Of a stretch of 64,000 nucleotides of DNA, positions 43,191-54,800 are shown piece after piece; position 1 is the stretch's first letter; each line of letters starts with the position of its first letter. The notes beneath the pieces are model-generated. The model saw only the letters and a program-made list of their open reading frames with translations, did no database searches and was not told the DNA's origin. Source of the stretch: Rebecca billardiae RCC1528 (Eukaryota; Haptophyta); the NCBI GenBank assembly GCA_965240325.2, contig OZ251246.1, positions 1,264,398 to 1,328,397 of the forward strand. The letters run 5' to 3'. The translations under genes were made by a program, and so were the position numbers.

Positions 43191-46100
43191 GCCGAGGCGG
43201 AGCGCCGGCCTCGAGGCGCGCGGCTGGAGTGCAGCAGCACGCCGGCTCTTGGCGAGGCGCGTACGCTGGGCCTGCGCGCCCTCAGCAGCGGCGGCGCGTC
43301 GAGTCAGGTGGCGGAGCGAGGTGGAGCGGCGTGGAGCGGCGTGGAGCGCTTGCGGCTGTGCGTTCGGCCGTGCCCGACCCGGTCGTGCCGAGGCGGAGCG
43401 CCGGCCTCGAGGCGCGCGGCTGGAGTGCAGCAGCACGCCGGCTCTTGGCGAGGCGCGTACGCTGGGCCTGCGCGCCCTCAGCAGCGGCGGCGCGTCGAGT
43501 CTGGTGGCGGAGCGAGGTGGAGCGGCGTGGAGCGGCGTGGAGCGCTCGCGGCTGTGCGTTCGGTCGTACTCGACCCGGTCGTGCCGAGGCGGAGCGCCGG
43601 CCTCGAGGCGCGCGGCTGGAGTGCAGCAGCACGCCGGCTCTTGGCGAGGCGCGTACGCTGGGCCTGCGCGCCCTCAGCAGCGGCGGCGCGCCGAGTCTGG
43701 TGGCGGAGCGAGGTGGAGCGGCGTGGAGCGGCGTGGAGCGCTCGCTGCTGTGTATCCGGGCGTATACGATCCGTCCGTTCTGAGGCGGGGCGCCGGCCTC
43801 GAGGCGCGCGGCTGGAGTGCAGCAGCACGCCGGCTCTTGGCGAGGCGCGTACGCTGGGCCTGCGCGCCCTCAGCAGCGGCGGCGCGCCGAGTCTGGTGGC
43901 GGAGCGAGGTGGAGCGGCGTGGAGCGGCGTGGAGCGCTCGCTGCTGTGTATCCGGGCGTATACGATCCGTCCGTTCTGAGGCGGGGCGCCGGCCTCGAGG
44001 CGCGCGGCTGGAGTGCAGCAGCACGCCGGCTCTTGGCGAGGCGCGTACGCTGGGCCTGCGCGCCCTCAGCAGCGGCGGCGCGCCGAGTCTGGTGGCGGAG
44101 CGAGGTGGAGCGGCGTGGAGCGGCGTGGAGCGCTCGCTGCTGTGTATCCGGGCGTATACGATCCGTCCGTTCTGAGGCGGGGCGCCGGCCTCGAGGCGCG
44201 CGGCTGGAGTGCAGCAGCACGCCGGCTCTTGGCGAGGCGCGTACGCTGGGCCTGCGCGCCCTCGGCAGCAGCAGCGGCGGCGCGCCGAGTCTGGTGGCGG
44301 AGCGAGGTGGAGCGGCGTGGAGTGGCGTGGAGCGCTCGCGGCTGTGTATCCGGGCGTATACGATCCGTCCGTTCTGAGGCGGAGCGCCGGCCTCGAGGCG
44401 CGCGGCTGGAGTGCAGCAGCACGCCTGCTCTTGGCGATGCGCGTACGCTGGGCCTGCGCGCCCTCAGCAGCAGCAGCGGCGGCGCGCCGAGTCTGGTGGC
44501 GGAGCGAGGTGGAGCGGCGTGGAGCGGCGTGGAGCGCTTGCGGCTGTGCGTTCGGACGTCCCCGACCCGGTCGTGCCGAGGCGGAGCGCCGGCCTCGAGG
44601 CGCGCGGCTGGAGTGCAGCAGCACGCCGGCTCTTGGTGACGCGCGTACGCTGGGCCTCGCGCGCCCTCGGCAGCAGCAGCGGCGGCGCGCCGAGTCTGGT
44701 GGCGGAGCGAGGTGGAGCGGCGTGGAGCGGCGTGGAGCGCTCGCGGCTGTGCGTTCGGACGTTTCCGACCCGGTCGTGCCGAGGCGGAGCGCCGGCCTCG
44801 AGGCGCGCGGCTGGAGTGCAGCAGCACGCCGGCTCTTGGCGAGGCGCGTACGCTGGGCCTGCGCGCCCTCAGCAGCGGCGGCGCGCCGAGTCTGGTGGCG
44901 GAGCGAGGTGGAGCGGCGTGGAGCGGCGTGGAGCGCTTGCGGCTGTGCGTTCGGCCGTCCCCGACCCGGTCGTGCCGAGGCCGAGCGCCGGCCTCGAGGC
45001 GCGCGGCTGGAGTGCAGCAGCACGCCGGCTCTTGGCGAGGCGCGTACGCTGGGCCTGCGCGCCCTCAGCAGCGGCAGCGCGCCGAGTCAGGTGGCGGAGC
45101 GAGGTGGAGCGGCGTGGAGCGGCGTGGAGCGCTCGCGGCTGTGTATCCGGGCGTATACGACCCGGTCGTGCCGAGGCGGAGCGCCGGCCTCGAGGCGCGC
45201 GGCTGGAGTGCAGCAGCACGCCGGCTCTTGGCGAGGCGCGTACGCTGGGCCTGCGCGCCCTCGGCAGCAGCAGCGGCGGCGCGCCGAGTCAGGTGGCGGA
45301 GCGTGGTGGAGCGGCGTGGAGCGGCGTGGAGCGCTCGCGGCTGTGTATCCGGGCGTATACGATCCGTCCGTTCTGAGGCGGAGCGCCGGCCTCGAGGCGC
45401 GCGGCTGGAGTGCAGCAGCACGCCGGCTCTTGGTGACGCGCGTACGCTGGGCCTCGCGTGCCGTCAGCAGCAGCAGCGGCGGCGCGCCGAGTCTGGTGGC
45501 GGAGCGAGGTGGAGCGGCGTGGAGCGGCGTGGAGCGCTTGCGGCTGTGCGTTCGGACGTTCCCGACCCGGTCGTGCCGAGGCGAAGCGCCGGCCTCGAGG
45601 CGCGCGGCTGGAGTGCAGCAGCACGCCGGCTCTTGGCGAGGCGCGTACGCTGGGCCTGCGCGCCCTCGGCAGCAGCAGCGGCGGCGCGCCGAGTCAGGTG
45701 GCGGAGCGACGTGGAGCGGCGTGGAGCGGCGTGGAGCGCTCGCGGCTGTGCGTTCGGACGTCCCCGACCCGGTCGTGCCGAGGCGGAGCGCCGGCCTCGA
45801 GGCGCGCGGCTGGAGTGCAGCAGCACGCCGGCTCTTGGTGACGCGCGTACGCTGGGCCTCGCGCGCCCTCAGCAGCAGCAGCGGCGGCGCGCCGAGTCTG
45901 GTGGCGGAGCGAGGTGGAGCGGCGTGGAGCGGCGTGGAGCGCTTGCGGCTGTGCGTTCGGTCGTACTCGACCCGGCCGTGCCGAGGCGGAGCGCCGGCCT
46001 CGAGGCGCGCGGCTGGAGTGCAGCAGCACGCCGGCTCTTGGCGATGCGCGTACGCTGGGCCTGCGCGCCCTCAGCAGCGGCGGCGCGCCGAGTCTGGTGG

Positions 46101-49100
46101 CGGAGCGAGGTGGAGCGGCGTGGAGCGGCGTGGAGCGCTCGCGGCTGTGTATCCGGGCGTATACGATCCGTCCGTTCTGAGGCGGAGCGCCGGCCTCGAG
46201 GCGCGCGGCTGGAGTGCAGCAGCACGCCGGCTCTTGGCGAGGCGCGTACGCTGGGCCTGCGCGCCCTCAGCAGCGGCGGCGCCGCGCCGAGTCAGGCGGC
46301 GGAGCGAGGTGGAGCGGCGTGGAGCGGCGTGGAGCGCTTGCGGCTGTGCGTTCGGACGTTCCCGACCCGGTCGTGCCGAGGCGGAGCGCCGGCCTCGAGG
46401 CGCGCGGCTGGAGTGCAGCAGCACGCCGGCTCTTGGCGACGCGCGTACGCTGGGCCTGCGCGCCCTCAGCAGCAGCAGCGCGCCGAGTCTGGTGGCGGAG
46501 CGAGGTGGAGCGGCGTGGAGCGGCGTGGAGCGCTCGCTGCTGTGTATCCGGGCGTATACGATCCGTCCGTTCTGAGGCGGAGCGCCGGCCTCGAGGCGCG
46601 CGGCTGGAGTGCAGCAGCACGCCGGCTCTTGGCGAGGCGCGTACGCTGGGCCTGCGCGCCCTCAGCAGCAGCAGCGGCGGCGCGCCGAGTCTGGTGGCGG
46701 AGCGAGGTGGAGCGGCGTGGAGTGGCGTGGAGCGCTCGCGGCTGTGTATCCGGGCGTATACGATCCGTCCGTTCTGAGGCGGAGCGCCGGCCTCGAGGCG
46801 CGCGGCTGGAGTGCAGCAGCACGCCGGCTCTTGGCGATGCGCGTACGCTGGGCCTGCGCGCCCTCAGCAGCAGCAGCGGCGGCGCGCCGAGTCTGGTGGC
46901 GGAGCGACGTGGAGCGGCGTGGAGCGGCGTGGAGCGCTTGCGGCTGTGCGTTCGGACGTCCCCGACCCGGTCGTGCCGAGGCGGAGCGCCGGCCTCGAGG
47001 CGCGCGGCTGGAGTGCAGCAGCACGCCGGCTCTTGGCGAGGCGCGTACGCTGGGCCTGCGCGCCCTCAGCAGCGGCGGCGCGCCGAGTCAGGTGGCGGAG
47101 CGAGGTGGAGCGGCGTGGAGCGGCGTGGAGCGCTCGCGGCTGTGTATCCGGGCGTATACGACCCGGTCGTGCCGAGGCGGAGCGCCGGCCTCGAGGCGCG
47201 CGGCTGGAGTGCAGCAGCACGCCGGCTCTTGGCGAGGCGCGTACGCTGGGCCTGCGCGCCCTCGGCAGCAGCAGCGGCGGCCCGCCGAGTCAGGTGGCGG
47301 AGCGTGGTGGAGCGGCGTGGAGCGGCGTAGAGCGCTCGCGGCTGTGTATCCGGGCGTATACGATCCGTCCGTTCTGAGGCGGAGCGCCGGCCTCGAGGCG
47401 CGCGGCTGGAGTGCAGCAGCACGCCGGCTCTTGGTGACGCGCGTACGCTGGGCCTCGCGTGCCGTCAGCAGCAGCAGCGGCGGCGCGCCGAGTCTGGTGG
47501 CGGAGCGAGGTGGAGCGGCGTGGAGCGGCGTGGAGCGCTTGCGGCTGTGCGTTCGGACGTTCCCGACCCGGTCGTGCCGAGGCGAAGCGCCGGCCTCGAG
47601 GCGCGCGGCTGGAGTGCAGCAGCACGCCGGCTCTTGGCGAGGCGCGTACGCTGGGCCTGCGCGCCCTCGGCAGCAGCAGCGGCGGCGCGCCGAGTCAGGT
47701 GGCGGAGCGACGTGGAGCGGCGTGGAGCGGCGTGGAGCGCTCGCGGCTGTGCGTTCGGACGTCCCCGACCCGGTCGTGCCGAGGCGGAGCGCCGGCCTCG
47801 AGGCGCGCGGCTGGAGTGCAGCAGCACGCCGGCTCTTGGTGACGCGCGTACGCTGGGCCTCGCGCGCCCTCAGCAGCAGCAGCGGCGGCGCGCCGAGTCT
47901 GGTGGCGGAGCGAGGTGGAGCGGCGTGGAGCGGCGTGGAGCGCTTGCGGCTGTGCGTTCGGTCGTACTCGACCCGGCCGTGCCGAGGCGGAGCGCCGGCC
48001 TCGAGGCGCGCGGCTGGAGTGCAGCAGCACGCCGGCTCTTGGCGATGCGCGTACGCTGGGCCTGCGCGCCCTCAGCAGCGGCGGCGCGCCGAGTCTGGTG
48101 GCGGAGCGAGGTGGAGCGGCGTGGAGCGGCGTGGAGCGCTCGCGGCTGTGTATCCGGGCGTATACGATCCGTCCGTTCTGAGGCGGAGCGCCGGCCTCGA
48201 GGCGCGCGGCTGGAGTGCAGCAGCACGCCGGCTCTTGGCGAGGCGCGTACGCTGGGCCTGCGCGCCCTCAGCAGCGGCGGCGCCGCGCCGAGTCAGGCGG
48301 CGGAGCGAGGTGGAGCGGCGTGGAGCGGCGTGGAGCGCTTGCGGCTGTGCGTTCGGACGTTCCCGACCCGGTCGTGCCGAGGCGGAGCGCCGGCCTCGAG
48401 GCGCGCGGCTGGAGTGCAGCAGCACGCCGGCTCTTGGCGACGCGCGTACGCTGGGCCTGCGCGCCCTCAGCAGCAGCAGCGCGCCGAGTCTGGTGGCGGA
48501 GCGAGGTGGAGCGGCGTGGAGCGGCGTGGAGCGCTCGCTGCTGTGTATCCGGGCGTATACGATCCGTCCGTTCTGAGGCGGAGCGCCGGCCTCGAGGCGC
48601 GCGGCTGGAGTGCAGCAGCACGCCGGCTCTTGGCGAGGCGCGTACGCTGGGCCTGCGCGCCCTCAGCAGCAGCAGCGGCGGCGCGCCGAGTCTGGTGGCG
48701 GAGCGAGGTGGAGCGGCGTGGAGTGGCGTGGAGCGCTCGCGGCTGTGTATCCGGGCGTATACGATCCGTCCGTTCTGAGGCGGAGCGCCGGCCTCGAGGC
48801 GCGCGGCTGGAGTGCAGCAGCACGCCGGCTCTTGGCGATGCGCGTACGCTGGGCCTGCGCGCCCTCAGCAGCAGCAGCGGCGGCGCGCCGAGTCTGGTGG
48901 CGGAGCGACGTGGAGCGGCGTGGAGCGGCGTGGAGCGCTTGCGGCTGTGCGTTCGGACGTCCCCGACCCGGTCGTGCCGAGGCGGAGCGCCGGCCTCGAG
49001 GCGCGCGGCTGGAGTGCAGCAGCACGCCGGCTCTTGGCGAGGCGCGTACGCTGGGCCTGCGCGCCCTCAGCAGCGGCGGCGCGCCGAGTCAGGTGGCGGA

Positions 49101-51850
49101 GCGAGGTGGAGCGGCGTGGAGCGGCGTGGAGCGCTCGCGGCTGTGTATCCGGGCGTATACGACCCGGTCGTGCCGAGGCGGAGCGCCGGCCTCGAGGCGC
49201 GCGGCTGGAGTGCAGCAGCACGCCGGCTCTTGGCGAGGCGCGTACGCTGGGCCTGCGCGCCCTCGGCAGCAGCAGCGGCGGCGCGCCGAGTCAGGTGGCG
49301 GAGCGTGGTGGAGCGGCGTGGAGCGGCGTAGAGCGCTCGCGGCTGTGTATCCGGGCGTATACGATCCGTCCGTTCTGAGGCGGAGCGCCGGCCTCGAGGC
49401 GCGCGGCTGGAGTGCAGCAGCACGCCGGCTCTTGGTGACGCGCGTACGCTGGGCCTCGCGTGCCGTCAGCAGCAGCAGCGGCGGCGCGCCGAGTCTGGTG
49501 GCGGAGCGAGGTGGAGCGGCGTGGAGCGGCGTGGAGCGCTCGCGGCTGTGTATCCGGGCGTATACGATCCGTCCGTTCTGAGGCGGAGCGCCGGCCTCGA
49601 GGCGCGCGGCTGGAGTGCAGCAGCACGCCGGCTCTTGGCGAGGCGCGTACGCTGGGCCTGCGCGCCCTCGGCAGCAGCAGCGGCGGCGCGCCGAGTCAGG
49701 TGGCGGAGCGACGTGGAGCGGCGTGGAGCGGCGTGGAGCGCTCGCGGCTGTGCGTTCGGACGTCCCCGACCCGGTCGTGCCGAGGCGGAGCGCCGGCCTC
49801 GAGGCGCGCGGCTGGAGTGCAGCAGCACGCCGGCTCTTGGTGACGCGCGTACGCTGGGCCTCGCGCGCCCTCAGCAGCAGCAGCGGCGGCGCGCCGAGTC
49901 TGGTGGCGGAGCGAGGTGGAGCGGCGTGGAGCGGCGTGGAGCGCTTGCGGCTGTGCGTTCGGTCGTACTCGACCCGGCCGTGCCGAGGCGGAGCGCCGGC
50001 CTCGAGGCGCGCGGCTGGAGTGCAGCAGCACGCCGGCTCTTGGCGATGCGCGTACGCTGGGCCTGCGCGCCCTCAGCAGCGGCGGCGCGCCGAGTCTGGT
50101 GGCGGAGCGAGGTGGAGCGGCGTGGAGCGGCGTGGAGCGCTCGCGGCTGTGTATCCGGGCGTATACGATCCGTCCGTTCTGAGGCGGAGCGCCGGCCTCG
50201 AGGCGCGCGGCTGGAGTGCAGCAGCACGCCGGCTCTTGGCGAGGCGCGTACGCTGGGCCTGCGCGCCCTCAGCAGCGGCGGCGCCGCGCCGAGTCAGGCG
50301 GCGGAGCGAGGTGGAGCGGCGTGGAGCGGCGTGGAGCGCTTGCGGCTGTGCGTTCGGACGTTCCCGACCCGGTCGTGCCGAGGCGGAGCGCCGGCCTCGA
50401 GGCGCGCGGCTGGAGTGCAGCAGCACGCCGGCTCTTGGCGACGCGCGTACGCTGGGCCTGCGCGCCCTCAGCAGCAGCAGCGCGCCGAGTCTGGTGGCGG
50501 AGCGAGGTGGAGCGGCGTGGAGCGGCGTGGAGCGCTCGCTGCTGTGTATCCGGGCGTATACGATCCGTCCGTTCTGAGGCGGAGCGCCGGCCTCGAGGCG
50601 CGCGGCTGGAGTGCAGCAGCACGCCGGCTCTTGGCGAGGCGCGTACGCTGGGCCTGCGCGCCGTCAGCAGCAGCAGCGGCGGCGCGCCGAGTCTGGTGGC
50701 GGAGCGAGGTGGAGCGGCGTGGAGTGGCGTGGAGCGCTCGCGGCTGTGTATCCGGGCGTATACGATCCGTCCGTTCTGAGGCGGAGCGCCGGCCTCGAGG
50801 CGCGCGGCTGGAGTGCAGCAGCACGCCGGCTCTTGGCGATGCGCGTACGCTGGGCCTGCGCGCCCTCAGCAGCAGCAGCGGCGGCGCGCCGAGTCTGGTG
50901 GCGGAGCGACGTGGAGCGGCGTGGAGCGGCGTGGAGCGCTTGCGGCTGTGCGTTCGGACGTCCCCGACCCGGTCGTGCCGAGGCGGAGCGCCGGCCTCGA
51001 GGCGCGCGGCTGGAGTGCAGCAGCACGCCGGCTCTTGGTGACGCGCGTACGCTGGGCCTCGCGCGCCCTCGGCAGCAGCAGCGGCGGCGCGCCGAGTCTG
51101 GTGGCGGAGCGAGGTGGAGCGGCGTGGAGCGGCGTGGAGCGCTCGCGGCTGTGCGTTCGGACGTTTCCGACCCGGTCGTGCCGAGGCGGAGCGCCGGCCT
51201 CGAGGCGCGCGGCTGGAGTGCAGCAGCACGCCGGCTCTTGGCGAGGCGCGTACGCTGGGCCTGCGCGCCCTCAGCAGCGGCGGCGCGCCGAGTCTGGTGG
51301 CGGAGCGAGGTGGAGCGGCGTGGAGCGGCGTGGAGCGCTTGCGGCTGTGCGTTCGGCCGTCCCCGACCCGGTCGTGCCGAGGCCGAGCGCCGGCCTCGAG
51401 GCGCGCGGCTGGAGTGCAGCAGCACGCCGGCTCTTGGCGAGGCGCGTACGCTGGGCCTGCGCGCCCTCAGCAGCGGCGGCGCGCCGAGTCAGGTGGCGGA
51501 GCGAGGTGGAGCGGCGTGGAGCGGCGTGGAGCGCTCGCGGCTGTGTATCCGGGCGTATACGACCCGGTCGTGCCGAGGCGGAGCGCCGGCCTCGAGGCGC
51601 GCGGCTGGAGTGCAGCAGCACGCCGGCTCTTGGCGAGGCGCGTACGCTGGGCCTGCGCGCCCTCGGCAGCAGCAGCGGCGGCGCGCCGAGTCAGGTGGCG
51701 GAGCGTGGTGGAGCGGCGTGGAGCGGCGTGGAGCGCTCGCGGCTGTGTATCCGGGCGTATACGATCCGTCCGTTCTGAGGCGGAGCGCCGGCCTCGAGGC
51801 GCGCGGCTGGAGTGCAGCAGCACGCCGGCTCTTGGTGACGCGCGTACGCT
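43191..51850. repeat. Satellite block B (about 196-203-bp type B monomers)
   Basis: Units carry the diagnostic CACGCCGGCTCTTGG (first at about 43236, last at about 51822) and CTCGAGGCGCGCGGCTGGAG. Monomers differ mainly in CAG copy number before CGGCGGCGCGCC and in the variable box (GTGCGTTCGGACGT versus GTGTATCCGGGCGTATACGA). Confidence 0.9.
45000..51030. repeat. 2,001-bp higher-order repeat, three tandem copies
   Basis: The landmark GCCTCGCGTGCCGTCAGCAG occurs at 45451, 47452 and 49453, and many other positions repeat at an exact 2,001-bp offset (for example 46609, 48610 and 50611). Each copy holds about ten monomers. Limits are approximate because type B monomers flank it on both sides. 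Confidence 0.92.
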
Positions 51851-54800
51851 GGGCCTCGCGCGCCCTCGGCAGCAGCTGCGGCGCGCCGAGTCTGGTGGCG
51901 GAGCGAGGTGGAGCGGCGTGGAGCGGCGTGAAGCGCTCGCGGCTGTGTATCCGGATGTACCCGACCTGGCCGTGCCGAGGCGGAGCGCCGGCCTCGGGTG
52001 CGTGGGTGGAGCGCAGCAGCACGCCCGCCTGCGGCGCCCGGCGAGCCGCGCACGCCGGGCCTCGCGCGCCTTCGGCAGCAGCTGCGGCACGCCATGTCTG
52101 GTGGCGGAGCGAGGTGGAGCGGCGTGGAGCGGCGTGGAGCGCTCGCGGCTGTGTATCCGGCCGTGCCCGCCCCGGCCGTAGCGAGGCGGAGCGCCGGCCT
52201 CGGGCGCGTGGCTGGAGCGCAGCAGCACGCCCGCCTGCGGCGCCCGGCGAGGCGCGCACGCTGGGCCTCGCGCGCCCTCGGCAGCAGCCGTGGCGGCGCG
52301 CCGAGTCAGGTGGCCGAGCGAGGTGGAGCGGCGTGAAGCGGCGTGGAGCGCTCGCGGCGGTGTGTCCAGACGTACCCGACCTGGCCGTGCCGAGGCGGAG
52401 CATCGGCCTCGGGCGCGCGACTCGAGTGTAGCAGCACGCCCGCCGGCGGCTCCCTATGACGCGCGCACGCTGGGCCTCGCGCGCCCTCGGCAGCAGCTGC
52501 GGCGCGCCAAGTCAGGCGGCGGAGCGAGGTGGAGCGGCGTGGAGCGGCGTGGAGCGCTCGCGGCTGTGCGTTCGGATGTACCCGACCCGGCCGTGCCGAG
52601 GCGGAGTGCCGGCCTCGGGGCGCGCGGCGGGAGTGCGGCAGCACGCGGCCGGCGGCGCCCAGTGACGCGGGTACGCCGGGGCTGCGCGCCCTTAGCAGCA
52701 GCCGTGGCGGCGCGACGAGTCAGGTGGCGGAGCGAGGTGGAGCGGCGTGGAGCGGCGTTGAGCGCTCGCGGCTGCCCGATCGGAAGTACTAGCACCGGCC
52801 GTGCCGAGGCGGGGCGCCGGCCTCGGGCGCGTGGCTGGAGTGAAGCAGCACGCGGTCGGCGGCGCCCGGCGAGGCGTGCACGCTGGGCCTCGCGCGCCTT
52901 CGGCAGCAGGTGCGGCGCGCCGAGTCAGGTAGGTGGCGGAGATAGGTGGAGCGGCGTGGAGCGGCGTGGAGCGCTCGCGGCGGTGTGTCCACACGTACTC
53001 GCCTCGGCCGTGCCGAGGCGGAGCGCCGGCCCCGGGCGCGTGGCTTGAGCGCAGCAGCACGCTCGCCTGCGGCGCCTGGCGAGGCGCGCACGCTGGGCCT
53101 CGCGCGCCTTCGGCAGCAGCTGCGGCGCGCCAAGTCTGGTGGCGGAGCGAGGTGGAGCGGCGTGGAGCGGCGTGGAGCGCTCGCGGCTGTGTATCCGGAC
53201 GTGCCCGCCCCGGCCGTGCCGAGGCGGAGCGCCGGCCTCGGGGCGCGTGGCGGGAGTGCGGCAGCACGCGGCCGGCGGCGCCCGGCGAGGCGCGCACGCT
53301 GGGCCTCGCGCGCCTTCGGCAGCAGCCGTGGCGGCGCTCCGAGTCAGGTGGCGGAGAGAGGTGGAGCGGCTTGGAGCGGCGTGGAGCGCTCGCGGCGGTG
53401 TGTCCATACGTATTCGACCCAGCCGTGCCGAGGCGGAGCACCGGCCTCGGGCGCGCGACTCGAGTGCAGCAGCACGCCCGCCGGCGGCTCCCTGTGACGC
53501 GCGCACGCTGGGCCTCGCGCGCCCTCGGCAGCAGCTGCGGCGCGCCGAGTCTGGTGGCGGAGCGAGGTGGAGCGGCGTGGAGCGCTCGCGGCGGTGTGTC
53601 CAGATGTACTCGACCCGGCCGTGCCGAGGCGGAGCGCCGGCCTCGGGGCGCGCGGCGGAAGTGCGGCAGCACGCGGCCGGCGGCGCCCGGTGACGCGGGT
53701 ACGCAGGGCCTGTGCCCCCTCAGCAGCAGCCGTGGCGGCGCGCCGAGTTAGGTGGCGGAGCGAGGTGGAGCGGCGTGGAGCGGCGTGGAGCGCTCGCGGC
53801 TGTGTATCTGGACGTGCCCGCCCCGGCCGTGCCGAGGCGGAGCGCCGGCCTCGGGCACGTGGCTTGAGCGCAGCAGCACGCCCGCCTGCGGCGCCCGGTG
53901 AGGCGCGCACGCTGGGCCTCGCGCGCCCTCGGCAGCAGCCGTGGCGGCGCGACGAGTCTGGTGGCGGAGCGAGGTGGAGCGGCGTGGAGCGGCGTGGAGC
54001 GCTCGCGGCTGTGTATCCGGCCGTGCCAGCCCCGGCCGTAGCGAGGCGGAGCGCCGGCCTCGGGCGCGTGGCTGGAGCGCAGCAGCACGCCCGCCTGCGG
54101 CTCCCTGTGAGGTGCGCACGCTCGGCCTCGCGCGCCCTCGGCAGCAGCTGCGGCGCGCCGAGTCTGGTGGCGGAGCGAGGTGGAGCGGCGTGGAGCGGCG
54201 TGGAGCGCTCGCGGCTGTGCGTTCGGACGTACTCGACTCGGCCGTAGCGAGGCGGAGCGCCGGCCTCGGGCGCGCGGCTGGAGCGCAGCAGCACGCCCGC
54301 CTGCGGCGCCCGGCGAGGCGCGCACGCTGGGCCTCGCGCGCCTTCGGCAGCAGCTGCGGCGCGCCAAGTCTGGTGGCGGAGCGAGGTGGAGCGGCGTGGA
54401 GCGGCGTGGAGCGCTCGCGGCTGTGTATCCGGACGTGCCCGCCCCGGCCGTGCCGAGGCGGAGCGCCGGCCTCGGGGCGCGTGGCGGGAGTGCGGCAGCA
54501 CGCGGCCGGCGGCGCCCGGCGAGGCGCGCACGCTGGGCCTCGCGCGCCTTCGGCAGCAGCCGTGGCGGCGCTCCGAGTCAGGTGGCGGAGAGAGGTGGAG
54601 CGGCTTGGAGCGGCGTGGAGCGCTCGCGGCGGTGTGTCCATACGTATTCGACGCAGCCGTGCCGAGGCGGAGCACCGGCCTCGGGCGCGCGACTCGAGTG
54701 CAGCAGCACGCCCGCCGGCGGCTCCCTGTGACGCGCGCACGCTGGGCCTCGCGCGCCCTCGGCAGCAGCTGCGCCGAGTCCAAGTCTGGTGGCGGAGCGG

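Noticed and set aside
45000-51030. CRISPR-like array
   Set aside because: Units are contiguous 196-203-bp monomers without unique spacers, in a eukaryotic subtelomere.
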